Assembly (NCBI GenBank): GCA_028386065.3
Contig: JAKUCV010003362.1
Coordinates: 1-64,000, forward strand
DNA: 64,000 nucleotides
Source: Turnera subulata
Taxonomy: Eukaryota; Streptophyta; Magnoliopsida; Malpighiales; Passifloraceae
Direction: 5' to 3'
Below, piece after piece: positions 1 to 11,308 of this stretch. A program made the position numbers and the translations under genes. Positions within the stretch are counted from its first letter, which is position 1, and the number at the start of each line of letters is the position of its first letter. The notes under the pieces were generated by a model. That model ran no database searches. It saw nothing but the letters and a program-made list of their open reading frames with translations, and was not told the origin of the DNA.

Positions 1-279
1 GAAGTGAGGTATCTTCAAGCAAGTGTGTAGGATTCTTGTGATTAGAATTCCTAGGCTGTAAACGGTTTGTTAAGCACCCGGAAGCTTAACGGTAGATAGT
101 GAACTCTTCAAGTGTATCTTGAAGGACTGGATTAGCCACAAATTAGTTGTGTGTGAACCAGTATAAAAATCTCTTGTGTCCTTCTATTTTTCAATTCCGA
201 ACTTCATTTCCTGCAAAGTTTTTAATTTTCGGTCATAAGCTATTCACCCCCCCTCTAGCTTAAGTCTATTGTTCTAACA
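1..279 (+). mobile_element. 3' end of a Copia-type LTR (fragment)
   Basis: The stretch has the look of the last part of a SIRE/Maximus-like Copia LTR. It is AT-rich, with a TATA-like TATAAAAAT near 163 and a C-rich run 'CACCCCCCCCTC' near 246-256, and it ends in AACA at 276-279. No primer-binding site of the usual TGGTATCAGAGC type follows, so either the internal part was lost or this is the edge of a solo LTR. The left end lies outside the window, so no target-site duplication can be checked. Confidence 0.4.
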
Positions 280-297
280 CAATTCAGCGGCACAACG

Positions 298-567
298 GTG
301 AAACAGAGGTGCCAAGGATGCAACGTTGAAGTAGGGGTCAGAATGAAGATGTTCTGTGCCAACTGTGATCTCCTACTATGCCCCATGTGTGCAAAAGTAC
401 AGCTTGGGATTACGGTGCCCATTCCCCCAAAACAGCCAAAAGAATACAGCTCCAAGGATCAGTTGATAGCAGAATTGTTAAAATATACAGACCATTTGGT
501 GGAGGAAAATGACAGGCTAAGGAAGGAAAATGACCTGAGGAAGATACCATGGAATGGCTGTCAATAA
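298..567 (+). CDS. Small Cys-rich protein with coiled-coil tail (hypothetical)
   Basis: I do not recognise the family. The 89-residue reading frame has three closely spaced C-x2-C pairs in its first 35 residues (CQGC, CANC, CPMC), arranged like a zinc ribbon or B-box-like zinc-binding fold. A Lys/Pro-rich linker follows, then a charged heptad-like stretch (residues about 55-80, LIAELLKY then LVEENDRL) that could form a coiled coil. The upstream frame is open to about 250, so the true start is uncertain. It runs directly into the start of a truncated LINE and overlaps it in another frame, so it may be the remaining 5' part of a gene cut by that insertion. The regular Cys spacing argues for real coding ancestry; there is no sign that it is expressed. 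Confidence 0.35.
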   Translation: MKQRCQGCNVEVGVRMKMFCANCDLLLCPMCAKVQLGITVPIPPKQPKEYSSKDQLIAELLKYTDHLVEENDRLRKENDLRKIPWNGCQ

Positions 568-2176
568 GCGCTTTTGGAGTGCTCAAGAACCCGACTGAGT
601 GTTCTGTGTTATTGAAAGCTTTTCTGGAAAAAGGTGTTGGAAGGGTTTCCTTCGGTCCAGTGGGGGTTGACACGGTTCTGGCAAGTTTCACCAGTGTAGC
701 ACCAATGAATGCCTTCTGTGAGAGCAAGTTTCACTGGGTGCAGCAAAGGTTTTTATTCTTTCACCCATGCGAATAGGGAGATGGGGCTATAGACCGAACT
801 TGCTGGCTGCAGATTTCAGGTATACCTCTTCATGCATGGTCTAATGATTTCTTACACCATGTTGCACTTCACGTTGGAAAGTTAATAGAAATTGCTCCAG
901 AAGCTAAGAACCGCACCAAGCTTGATGCAGCATGGGTTCATGTCCATACCTCCATACGGGAACAGGTTCATAAGACCCTCAATGCTATGATATCAGGTAA
1001 AGCATATGTTATCACTGTTATGGAAGCTTGTTCAGGTGGGGGTTCGTGCATGGGGCATGTCAATGGGTCTATGGCGTCTCCGGTGAGCATGTCTCCGGCA
1101 AGGATGGAGGGCAAATCGGTCACACCAACTACCTCACGACCAAATTCCGCTATTGGCGCTGAGACTATCAATTCTGATCCTTTTGATTTGTAGGCGATCA
1201 TTGACCGTGTTAATAGCGTGAAAGGAAAGGCAATCCTAGAAACGGCGGCTTCTCAAGAACCTTCCAAGTCTTCTTCCTCACGCACAAAGCCGAGTTCCGC
1301 ATCTGTCGCTTCAGACAATCGGACCATGATCCAGCACTCAATGCAGACCAAATCACGCAATGTTTCTAGACCACAGCCCCTAGTTGACTATGCGGATAGC
1401 TGCTTCAAACAAGGTATGGATGAGGCCATATTATGTATTCCCGAGATTTCAATTCATAATGAATGCTCATCCTCTGCAATTCCATCGGAGGATGTTCCCA
1501 CCTCTGTAACCGCGGAATTAGCGTCTGCTGCAGGCAAGAACGTCACCCCGGACATTGCTCAATTAGCCACTAGTAATCAGGGACAGTGTGGTTGTTCAAC
1601 CCGGGTAGTTACTTCTGATTTTGTTTCCTTGGATATTCCAGTTAGAAACTCTTTTGGCCCTTGGCGTCATGTGAAGATGCAGAATCATCTGAGCCCAGTC
1701 CAGAAAGCTCACAGCAAACCAAGAGAGTCTTTGCGTCAGGCAGCCCAAGAAAGACCTCAAGTGGTCCCTCGCACCAGTCTGGCTCAGTGCATTCAGTAGA
1801 CAACTTATCTGGACATGAGTCCATCAACCGCCAGTTCGTTAATGCTATGGTGGAGCGGAAGGTGGCACAAGCGATACAGAGGCTGAAACTCAATAAACAA
1901 CGAAGGTTTAAGGCTATCACCTCAAAGGGGAGTGTTTGTTTGTCTGATACAGTAGGGGACACGGACATTAGAAACGTTAATTCTAGGCTTTTTACTATAG
2001 TTGCATCTCCAGTTCAGTTTATGTCTTTTTCTGATCACGAGGCGGTTAGAACAACTAATGTGGGAGAAGCATTGGGATGGGATATATCTGCAGACCAAGC
2101 TTTGGTAGCTAAGAAGGCGGTAGCCTTAGTAGAAAAAGAAGCGCACGATTGGAGTAATGCTCGTGCTCATGTTTAG
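549..2176 (+). pseudogene. LINE copy 1 ORF1 (DUF4283-like nucleic-acid-binding protein), broken
   Basis: ORF1 of plant L1 elements encodes an RNA-binding protein that coats the element transcript. The segment around 790-1030 reads as the domain common to plant LINE ORF1 proteins, with landmarks 'CWLQISGIPLHAW' and later 'AWVHVHTSI'. A Ser/Pro-rich linker follows, then the C-terminal part with 'VGEALGWDIS' and 'KKAVALVEKEAHDWS'. Breaks are TAG at 774-776, TAG at 1191-1193 and a frameshift near 1660-1680 (frame of 1218-1799 to frame of 1661-2176). The stop TAG at 2174-2176 overlaps the start of ORF2 by eight bases. The equivalent C-terminus in copy 2 (10964-11308) is clearly related, which supports the call. 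Confidence 0.8.
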
Positions 2177-3023
2177 TTTTATCACATGGAACATAAGAGG
2201 CACAAATTGGCGCTAAAACACAGGGCGTTGAAACAGCTTATTAATACACAATTCGCAGATTTCATTTTATTGTGTGAGACAAGATTGCAAAATGTAAACG
2301 AGCATGAGGTGAGAAAGCTGTGGTCTCCTCCAAACCTAAAGTTTGTGGCTTTGGACGCACAGGGAGCCTCAAGAGGTCTTATCTTTATGTGGGATGGTGA
2401 TGTTTTTTCTTGTTCTAACAGTAGGCATGGCGAAAGATGGATTTTGGTTGAGGGATGTTTTTTCGACCCGGTTTTTTCTGTCTCCATTTGTTGTGTGTAT
2501 GGGGATATGGATGTGGCAAATAAAGTTATTATGTGGGAAGAACACAGTTTTCTAAAAAGCACCAGTTCGTCCCATGGTTGATTATGGGTGACTTTAATGA
2601 GATCCTTTTTTCTCATGAAAGAAAAAAGTGGGAGGATTAGCCGTAGAGGAGCAGATGCCCTGCAAAGTTTTCTTACTTCTGCAAATTTGTTGGAATTTCC
2701 CTTGGGTGACAGAAAATATACCTGGGCAAATAAATTAATTGCCAGCCGGATTGACAGAATTTTTGCAGAACTAGAGTGGGGCGTCTCCTTCCCGTCTCTT
2801 TCTTTGCAAATGGGGTGTAGAAATGGCTCGGATCACTGGCCTTTAGTCCTTACTCAGGATAAAATTGACTGGGGTTTTAAGCCTTTTCGGTTCTTTTGGT
2901 GGTCTCATCCAGGTTTTGATGAGGTGATAAAGCAGATGTGGCCGGAGGTGGAGCTGGAATTCAGTGGTCCAAAATGCTTGTTGAAAAAGTTGAATCGGCT
3001 TCGGGGTCTTTTATCCAGGTAGA

Positions 3024-3089
3024 ATAAGTCTGTCTTTGGCAGGGTGGATAAGGAGCATAAGTCTGTCTTTGGCAGGGTGGATAAGGAGC
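3024..3089 (+). repeat. 33-bp in-frame tandem duplication in LINE ORF2
   Basis: The unit beginning ATAAGTCTGTCTTTGG is present twice in a row (3024-3056 and 3057-3089) with no mismatch that I can see. It adds 11 residues without shifting the frame. It lies in the linker between endonuclease and reverse transcriptase and is absent from LINE copy 2. Confidence 0.85.
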
Positions 3090-4629
3090 ATACAGTTTTA
3101 CAACAACAAGTGGAGGCTTTGGAACTGGTGGTGGAAGAGGGGAACCTATCTCCTAACGAGCAATCTAATTTATCCACAGCTAGAGAACAATTTTTCTTGA
3201 AGAGCAAACAATATGAATCTCTTTGAAAGCAGAAGTCTCGAATTACATGGTGCAAGCTTGGTGATCGTAGTAGCAAATTTTTTCATGTTATGGCTTGTCA
3301 TAAGGGTAGAAGGAAACAAATATCCTCCATTGATATAAGGGACCGACGACTCACCGTTCCAGGGGATATCAAGAGAGCCGCAGTTGATTATTTCTTAGCC
3401 TTGTATATTGAGACTGAGACTACAAGGCCAAAAATTGGCACACTTTGCTTCTCTTTTTTTGGATACCCACACTTTGGCTTCTCTTGGACGCCCAGTAACC
3501 ATGGAAGAGGTGAAGGATGCAATATGGGCATGTGATAGTGCAAAGGCTCCTGGACCCGACGGTTATAATTTCTCTTTCTATAAATGGTGCTGGGATTTTC
3601 TGAAGAATGATTTATTTGACATGGTGGATTTTTTCTTCCAAATGGGTTCACTACCTAAAGGTTCTAATCGTTCCTACATTACTTTGTTGCCGAAAAAGAG
3701 GGATGCTGCGGGCTTTGATGAATATTGTCCGATAACTTTGATTAATGGGCTGTATAAGATTGTTTCTGAAATCCTGGCTGAACGAGTGAAGCCAGTCGTG
3801 AATTCTTTGATCAGCTCCTCTCAATCTGGTTTCCTGGCATGTCGAAATATTATGGATTGTGTTCCTATTGCCAATAAGGTGGTCCATTCTTTAAAAAAGA
3901 CGAAGTAGAAGGCAGTGATTTGGAAGCTTGATTTCAGGAAGGCGTATGATTCCATTTCATGGTCTTATTTGTTCCAGGTTATAGTGCGCATGGGTTTTGG
4001 GAAGAAGTGGAATAACTGGATATCGTCTTACCTCATATCCTCAACTCTTGCTGTTTTGATCAATGGCTCTCCGTCGTTACAATTCAGAATGACCAAAGGT
4101 TTGAAGCAAGGGGACCAGTTGTCGCCTTTCCTCTTTCTAATAGCGGTAGAAGGCTTGTCCTCTATGATTTCTCAGGCAGTACTGGGGGGTTTGTTCGAAC
4201 CAATGAGGGTGGCTGAGGTTCCTCTATCCATTTTGCAATATGCTGATGATACTTTGTTATTTTGCCCGGCCAAATTGGAGTACCTGCTCAACTTAAAGCG
4301 TGTGCTTCGTTGTTTCAAAAGGATCTCCGGGTTGAGCATCAATTTCTACAAGAGTGGTGTCGCTGGGGTGAATCTTTTGGCATCTGAGGTGGAGTACTAT
4401 GCAGGTTCTTTACTTAGTAAGCCAGAAACCTTGCCTTTCTCCTATCTCGGCTTACCACTTGGAGCCAACATCAAACTTATGAAGTCGTGGGATCCGGTTA
4501 TTGACAAATCCCACACCCGATTAAGGTCCTCGAAAGGTAGATTCTTGAGCATGGTTGGCTGTGTAGTCTTGATAAAGTCAGTTCTCTCTTCATTAGCCCT
4601 TTATTATATGTCCGTCTTTCACATTCCTA

Positions 4630-4905
<276 letters not shown>

Positions 4906-6157
4906 AGCGCAATTTTTTCTAGGGAGGCACAGGGGAGATGTCCAAAAAGCTATGAATGGTTGCTTGGAAAGATATTGCAAAATCAAAGGAATATGGGGGT
5001 GTTGGTATTGAGTCGCTTATCATCAAGAATCAATGTTTGCTTTACAAGTGGTTATGGCAATTTAAGGCTCAACCTCCTTCTGTCTCATTCAGAGCAAGTG
5101 TGTTGTGTCCCAGGCATCTTTGACACCGTCCTTTGATACAAACCAAGCCTCACCTGTGTGGAAAAAGAGTATACAAAGTGAGTCTTTTCAATCCTCCCAA
5201 GGTTCATCCCTCAAAGACAGTTTGAGTTTGGTTGTGAAGGGTGGCGTGAATACCAGCTTTTGGGTGGATACTTGGTCGTCTCTAGGGTGTTTTCGAGAGT
5301 TCATTCCTCATTTATATCTACTCTCTAATTTCAAAGATGCATCCCTGGCTTTGGTTAAGGCCCATGGTTTCCTCGAAGTTTTTACAGTTCCAGCATGGCG
5401 ACGAGAACTGCATAGTTGGGAGGTACAAGAGTGTCTACTTTTGCAACAAGAACTCGCATCCATCTCTTTGCATGGGATGGATCAGGATACTTGGGTGTGG
5501 AATTCGGACAACAAAGGAGTATACTCGATGCAATCCGGGTATCGAGCTTTATCACCCACCCTTTCCACGACCAAGGTGCCTATGCCATGGTTCTCTCTCA
5601 CGCCTCCAAAAATAGAGATGTTTTTTTCGCTATTTTTGCATGAAGGTCTGGCAGTAAGGGCTCAATTATATACCAGAGGCATTCTCCCATGGGACGCTGT
5701 TAACTGTCCGCTTTGTCATAGTGTTGCTGAGACCTCCTCCCATCTATTTCTGCACTGCGGCTACTCCACTAGAATCTGGCAGCAGTTTTCTGATTGGTGG
5801 GGAGTCTGCTGGGTCGCCCCGGAGTCTATTCAACATTGGTTACCTCAGTGGGTCCATCTCTCCGGCTCAGTATCTTCAGGGAGGGCATGGTTATCTGTGG
5901 GGTTAGCGGCACTCTGGTCTCTTTGGTTGACCCATAATGCAGTGATCTTTCGAGGACACCCGCCGCCACCTGCTCATCGGCTTCTGGACATCATCATCGC
6001 CAGGGGTACTTGGTGGTTCAAACAAGCTCACCCCACCTTCTCATACAGCTCTGGGGCCTTGCTAGCGTGTTCGGACACTCTGCTACAATGGTATTGTTTG
6101 GAACGTGTAGTCCTGCGTTTTGCTTACATGCCTTTCTTCATCGCCTCAAGATCATAG

Positions 6158-7054
6158 GAATCTAGAATTGAAATACTCAACTTGTACGTATCCCTTTGCA
6201 AATTCTCCTCAATCTTTCCCATTTTCTCCACGGGTAAGTTCCCAAATCTAAATTTGGAGTAATGAACCTTAAATTCAGGAATGGGGTCAAATTTTACCCA
6301 CTAATTAAATTTTTACTCATAATTAAAATCCTGAGTGTTTTCTCGAAAAACATGGCCCAGATCGCATACTAATAAATTTTGCTGGTGCAACTTATTGCCA
6401 CTAGAAATGGTACCGAAAGTCTTTACCAGAGTTTTTGAGTTTTTTTTTTGTATTTCCGTACTTTTGTTTGGTCAATCAATGAACCCCCCAACGTTTTATA
6501 TGTTGCCATTCGTGAACCCCGAACCACATAACTATTGGCATGACATGCTGCCCAGATTTGGGAATTAGGAGGTATATCGAAACCACATCGTTTTCATGTA
6601 TTGGGTGGATATATAAACTCTCAAATTTGACCCATTAGTTTTTTTATTGGATTATAGTGGTATTCTTGAGCCTAAAGTTGATTATTTTTAATGTTTGGCC
6701 TTTAATTTAGCATTATATTCCAATAGATTGACTAATGGATCGTCCACATATGTAGGCCTAGATTAGGACGAATTTCCAGATCCAATAATACCATATTTTT
6801 GTGGATTATAGCCTGTTATAGTCTGAACATTAATTTGCCTATTTTTGTTGTAATTTTTAGTAGAAAAGGGATATTTGGTTTGGGTTTTCACAACTGGCAA
6901 CTCCTCCTAGGATGTTGTGCGTTTGAGAGATAATATTTAATTTTAAATAAGATATGTATTTCTTTATGTGTCATATGATTGCTTACAGTAAAAATTGCAT
7001 AGTAAAAATTGCATATAAATCTTTACATACCTTAAGGGAGCGAGGTGAAGCCTA
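6158..7054. other. AT-rich spacer, nothing recognised
   Basis: No convincing coding frame, LTR boundary or structural RNA is visible between the end of the first LINE and the target duplication of the solo LTR. It contains T-runs and short AT-rich repeats only. Confidence 0.5.
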
Positions 7055-7059
7055 GACCA

Positions 7060-8597
7060 TGTGAATAACCGGGCATGCTAACTTGACAATCAAGAGCAAC
7101 TAAATGCGCAACGGAAAGACCCGGTATTTTGGAGGATCCAAGTGAAGCAACTAAACCGAACAACAAAAATGAACATACCTGAAACGGTTAGGATCTTTTA
7201 CCTAACTGAAGAACCGAATCAGCAAGAGCCGGACAGCAATCCCGCCCCTCTACGGTATCCACACGAACCGTGATAACTAGTTGGAATCATCATACAATCA
7301 CCAACCCGAGCACCCCCGAACTGATGTGCTAGCAGCAGGTTTTCGGAAGCTAGAGTTTGTGGTATTTTCTTCTTTCTCAAAGAAGGTGTATAGTCTGAAA
7401 ACTCAAGAACACTCAAGACTCTCTCAAGCTCTATCCTCTGAAAATTTTCAGACTCTAAGTGATGAAGACCCAAGGCATAATCAGATTATGCTTAGTCTAA
7501 TCCCACTCACAAAAGCAAGGGACAAAGTGGCCAACACCTTTGGCCAACATGATTAGCTTTTAGCTAATTATGTCTCCACTAACTCTTGGTGGGATTACAC
7601 ATCACATGGCACTAATTATGGTTCAATAAGTCAGACATTTAGTGAACCAAACCAGCCCAAAACGGCCTTGGTCCAACCACGGTCCAACCACAAGCTCAAA
7701 TACCTGGTTCAACCACGGTCCAACCACAGTTCAACCACCAACTCGAATCAACGGCTCTAAGTGTGTGACCCTGTAGGCACTTGTAACGTCCGACAATAAT
7801 TGTAAACTCATTTACAATTATAAGTAAAGAGCGGCGTCTAGCAACACATCATTGCTACCCGAACGACAAGATCAGTACTGATTCTATATGCCTCGGAAAC
7901 ATGTCATCGTCCCTTCGTCCCATTATCAAGATTAAACATGAGACATGAAATATGTCAATCTCGCATATGTTCAATCTCGGTTTCTTGATCCTCGAGTTAA
8001 CCGCGTAAAACGGATACCTATGATATCACCATATCATAATCCGAGCATGGCCATGCATTTCCGGTTCAACTCTATCAAGAAACCATCCGATAATATACCC
8101 GTTATATGGGTTGGACGAATCCCCTCTGGATCATACAAAAACCCACTACACATTTATCATATACCCAATGATTACACTAAGGTCTACTCATTTACGAAAT
8201 AGCCAAGAGTAATATCAAAGTATACGACTCAAATGTTGGGAACCTTGATGATCTCAGGTCTAAGGACAAAACATATAAGAACCGCTATCAACAAACATAT
8301 AACGTTCTTTGTAGCGTTCTTATGTGGGTCGGTCCAGTCCACAAGTTCTCTAACTTGTACCCGTATGTAGAATTCATATCACATATAAATTCTCAACATA
8401 CGCTAGTCTTAATTTATTATTACAACCCATCCATAATAATAATCGACTAGGGACATTTAAGAATGTAAAATATTCTAGGGTTATAAATATGTGCAAGCGT
8501 TTATCTCATAAACGGTATTTATTGGAATAACCTTAATGTGTATACATGACTACAAGCAATCATCCATTGATTGGCTTTTGGGCATATTACACTAACA
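7060..8597 (-). mobile_element. Solo LTR of Copia-B family
   Basis: Read on the minus strand this 1538-bp unit begins TGTTAGTGTAATATGCCC, as do the Copia-B LTRs at 18130 and 24068, and ends in a sequence matching the CCGG-TACTTACA terminus of that family. It is flanked by the direct repeat GACCA at 7055-7059 and 8598-8602, and no internal sequence is attached. That is the signature of a solo LTR left by recombination between two LTRs. It keeps the LTR hairpin (7796-7821) and the tandem TGGTT/AACCA repeats seen in the other copies. Confidence 0.85.
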
Positions 8598-8913
8598 GAC
8601 CATACATACCATTCTATAGAGTTATGGCTAGAGCTTTGTCTATTATCCATTGCTTCGCATTGATAGGGAACAATAGGCCAATGACCTCACGCAACATTAT
8701 CTCTCACATGTGAGTAGGTCAAATAATTCCATGGACACGGTCATTTGGGCCCCAACCAATTGCATACCAGAGCATATAGTAGGTACGAAGACTATTATCA
8801 AATCATCAGTTGAGCGCGTGTCTCGCGCGTGAAACTCTCCTAAAAATTCCAGCCATGCAACGTCTTCTTGCTCACAAAATGAGCAACCAACCTGAGCCCA
8901 GAAAAACCATACC

Positions 8914-9085
8914 ATGCTCGACCATCTCACCCGCCCTCCACCTCCAGCCCGACCACAACTTACCATTCATCTGTCTTCATCCCGTGTTTACCGCCATCAG
9001 GGAACGACCTCTACCTTCCAACTACCCACATCCACACATCAGTCCAATCCCCATATCCAGCATCCTATGCACCTAGTACCGCCCC

Positions 9086-9134
<49 letters not shown>

Positions 9135-11308
9135 ACTCACCAACCAATACCCACTGTCAAAACCAGCAATCCAGCTCCTCTCAAGTTCCAATTGCCCATT
9201 TATTCAAGGTAATATCAACGGCAGGCCGTTTCCTGCGGCGTCTGGTGCACTCCCAAGCGCCTACCCATCTCACCAAACACAACCACTAGCCTTGGGCTCC
9301 CTATCCAAGCATTAAATAGCACCAATGCACTCTCACCAGCAAAAGCCGCTAAACTTTTCCAGATGGACCCGGAAAACCATCCAATTCGCCATTGACAATA
9401 ATCAGGCCGTCAGCGTGTATATCACCAATCTGCCTCTATGATGGCTCCTAATCGACATCCATCTTATGTTGTCAAGGTTTGGCAAGGTCCTTGATGTTTT
9501 TATTCCTAATAAGTTGAACTGACAAGGGAATCATTTTGCCTTTGAGAGATTTAATAGAAACAACATTGATATGTAGCACCTCCTTCGGAACACCAGCTCG
9601 GTGGAAATTGATGGTACAGCTTTGATAGCAAGTATTGCCAGAGGTCGTAAAGTAGACAACAACTCAGTAAAGAACATGCAGAGGCCTGTTAATGCCTAGA
9701 ATGCTCATCAGACATTGGTCAAACAAAACAGATCCTTTGCAGAGACAGTTAGATCATTACAACACAATGACAAGGTCAAGCATCAACGTCAGCTCCAATC
9801 TTATATTCCCAAGGATCCCTCTCTGGGATGGTTACAGAACTGTTTTGTGGGGGCCCTTAAGAGCCCCTTGCCATTGAATAACCTCAAATCGCTCTTTGTG
9901 GAGGCAGGGTTTAAGGACATCGATATTATTCCTATGGGGGGTGTGACATTTCTGTTGAAGATCCAATCAGCTGAGGCTAGCCTGGGTTTTATGAATATTA
10001 CCATGGAGTGTATTGTTATGATGTTCAGTTCCATAAAACCCTGGAAGGAGGGTGATAAGGCGTCAAACCGCCTATGTTGCATTCTAATCGAACGGGGTTC
10101 CGCCACATGTATGGACACGAAATTTTTTCCAACTGGTAACATCTAGCTTTGGTTTAATGATAGATTGGATCTCTGCTTCTAGGAGAAGGGAACGATTTGA
10201 CGTTGCTGAAATCCTCATCCTCACGTTCTCAATGTCTTTTATCAATTCAACAGTTTCTGTCAATATTGGGGGCGACAGGTGCGATATTGGATTAGTAGAA
10301 TCGCAGTATGACCCCTTCGATTGCGATTGACATTCTTCTATATCTGAAAATACTATTAACAGCAACGGCGATGATGAGAAAATATCGCCCAGTTAGAGAG
10401 TCATGACGGCGCGTCTTCCAAATGCCCTATTGTGTCTACAAGCCCGAGTGGGGGCGACATTGCCTGAAATTCGAATTCAAAAATGCCACCTGGAGGCCGT
10501 TCAGATCAGCTTAGTGCTCTTTTGTCTGAGGATCCCTTCGATCTTCGTCCTATCATCAATAACACTATAGTTCCCATGCAGTTGTCGTGTCATTGGTGCC
10601 TCAGTACCCATCATTCCCCACATGCGATCTCTCTGAACAGTCAGAATTTATTTGTTGTTCAGTCGATTCGACATCCCAAGACTCGAAACATGTCAGCGCA
10701 TCCCCTAATCTTCAGAGGGTCCCAGTGAACACAATCGAAACAATGCACCCCAGTCTATTTCTCAGCCCATGATTATCAGCCCATTGCCTCTCCAATTGGT
10801 TCCCTACCTTGAAACGCAATTGGTCCAGAGCCCTATCTTCAGAGCCCTTCCCCCCATAGGCCCTACCTCTCTGAATTAGTGGCATCCTCTAGCTCTGCAC
10901 ATTTACCAACCACAATATCTTCTTGGAACAATTCATGGCTATCCTCTAGTAGTCGAAAGAAAGGTGTTGGCAGTTATTAAAAACATGGAAAATAAGAAGA
11001 AGAGTAGGGTGAAATTTCTCTCAGCAAAGGGTAGTGGTTTATCACTACTGGAAAGCCTTGAAGGAGTTTCTGACTTTGATTTTTGCAGAATAAACAACAT
11101 GATTATTTCAGATGAGTCCTCAAACTCTATTATTCCTATATCTTTTGCTTCACAGGAAATACATGAGACTAATAATGTAGGTGATTTAGTGGGCTGGAAT
11201 AGATAGAATATAGAGTCAGAAACTGATCAACTAGTTGGGGAGCTTTTGAATGGGTACAATCTGGGGCTTCTCTCTAGTATGTCTGTACATCCCCTCTCTA
11301 GTGTTTGA
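8914..11308 (+). pseudogene. LINE copy 2 ORF1 (RRM plus DUF4283-like), broken
   Basis: From about 9400 the translation shows an RNA-recognition motif with stops, including 'VYITNLP' (RNP2-like), 'LSRFGKVLDVFIP' and 'GNHFAF' (RNP1-like). Next, 9715-10146 carries the second ORF1 domain ('FVGALKSPLP', 'MGGVTFLLKI'), continuing after a frameshift as 'GVPPHVWTRNFF'. The C-terminal part at 10964-11308 ends at TGA 11306-11308. The N-terminal segment (8914-9315) is Pro-rich and contains the long C-run at 9089-9132, so the exact start codon is uncertain. An RRM followed by this domain is usual for one group of plant L1 elements. Multiple stops and shifts make it a pseudogene. Confidence 0.75.
9089..9132. 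repeat. Poly-C tract, 44 bases
   Basis: An uninterrupted run of C lies in the 5' part of the LINE. Its length may vary between individuals or be inexact in the assembly, and translated it gives a poly-Pro stretch. Confidence 0.95.

Noticed and set aside
8914..9315. Pro-rich secreted-type protein
   Set aside because: The frame spans the 44-base C-run and lies at the LINE 5' end directly before its RRM, so it is LINE leader or ORF1 N-terminus, not a separate gene.
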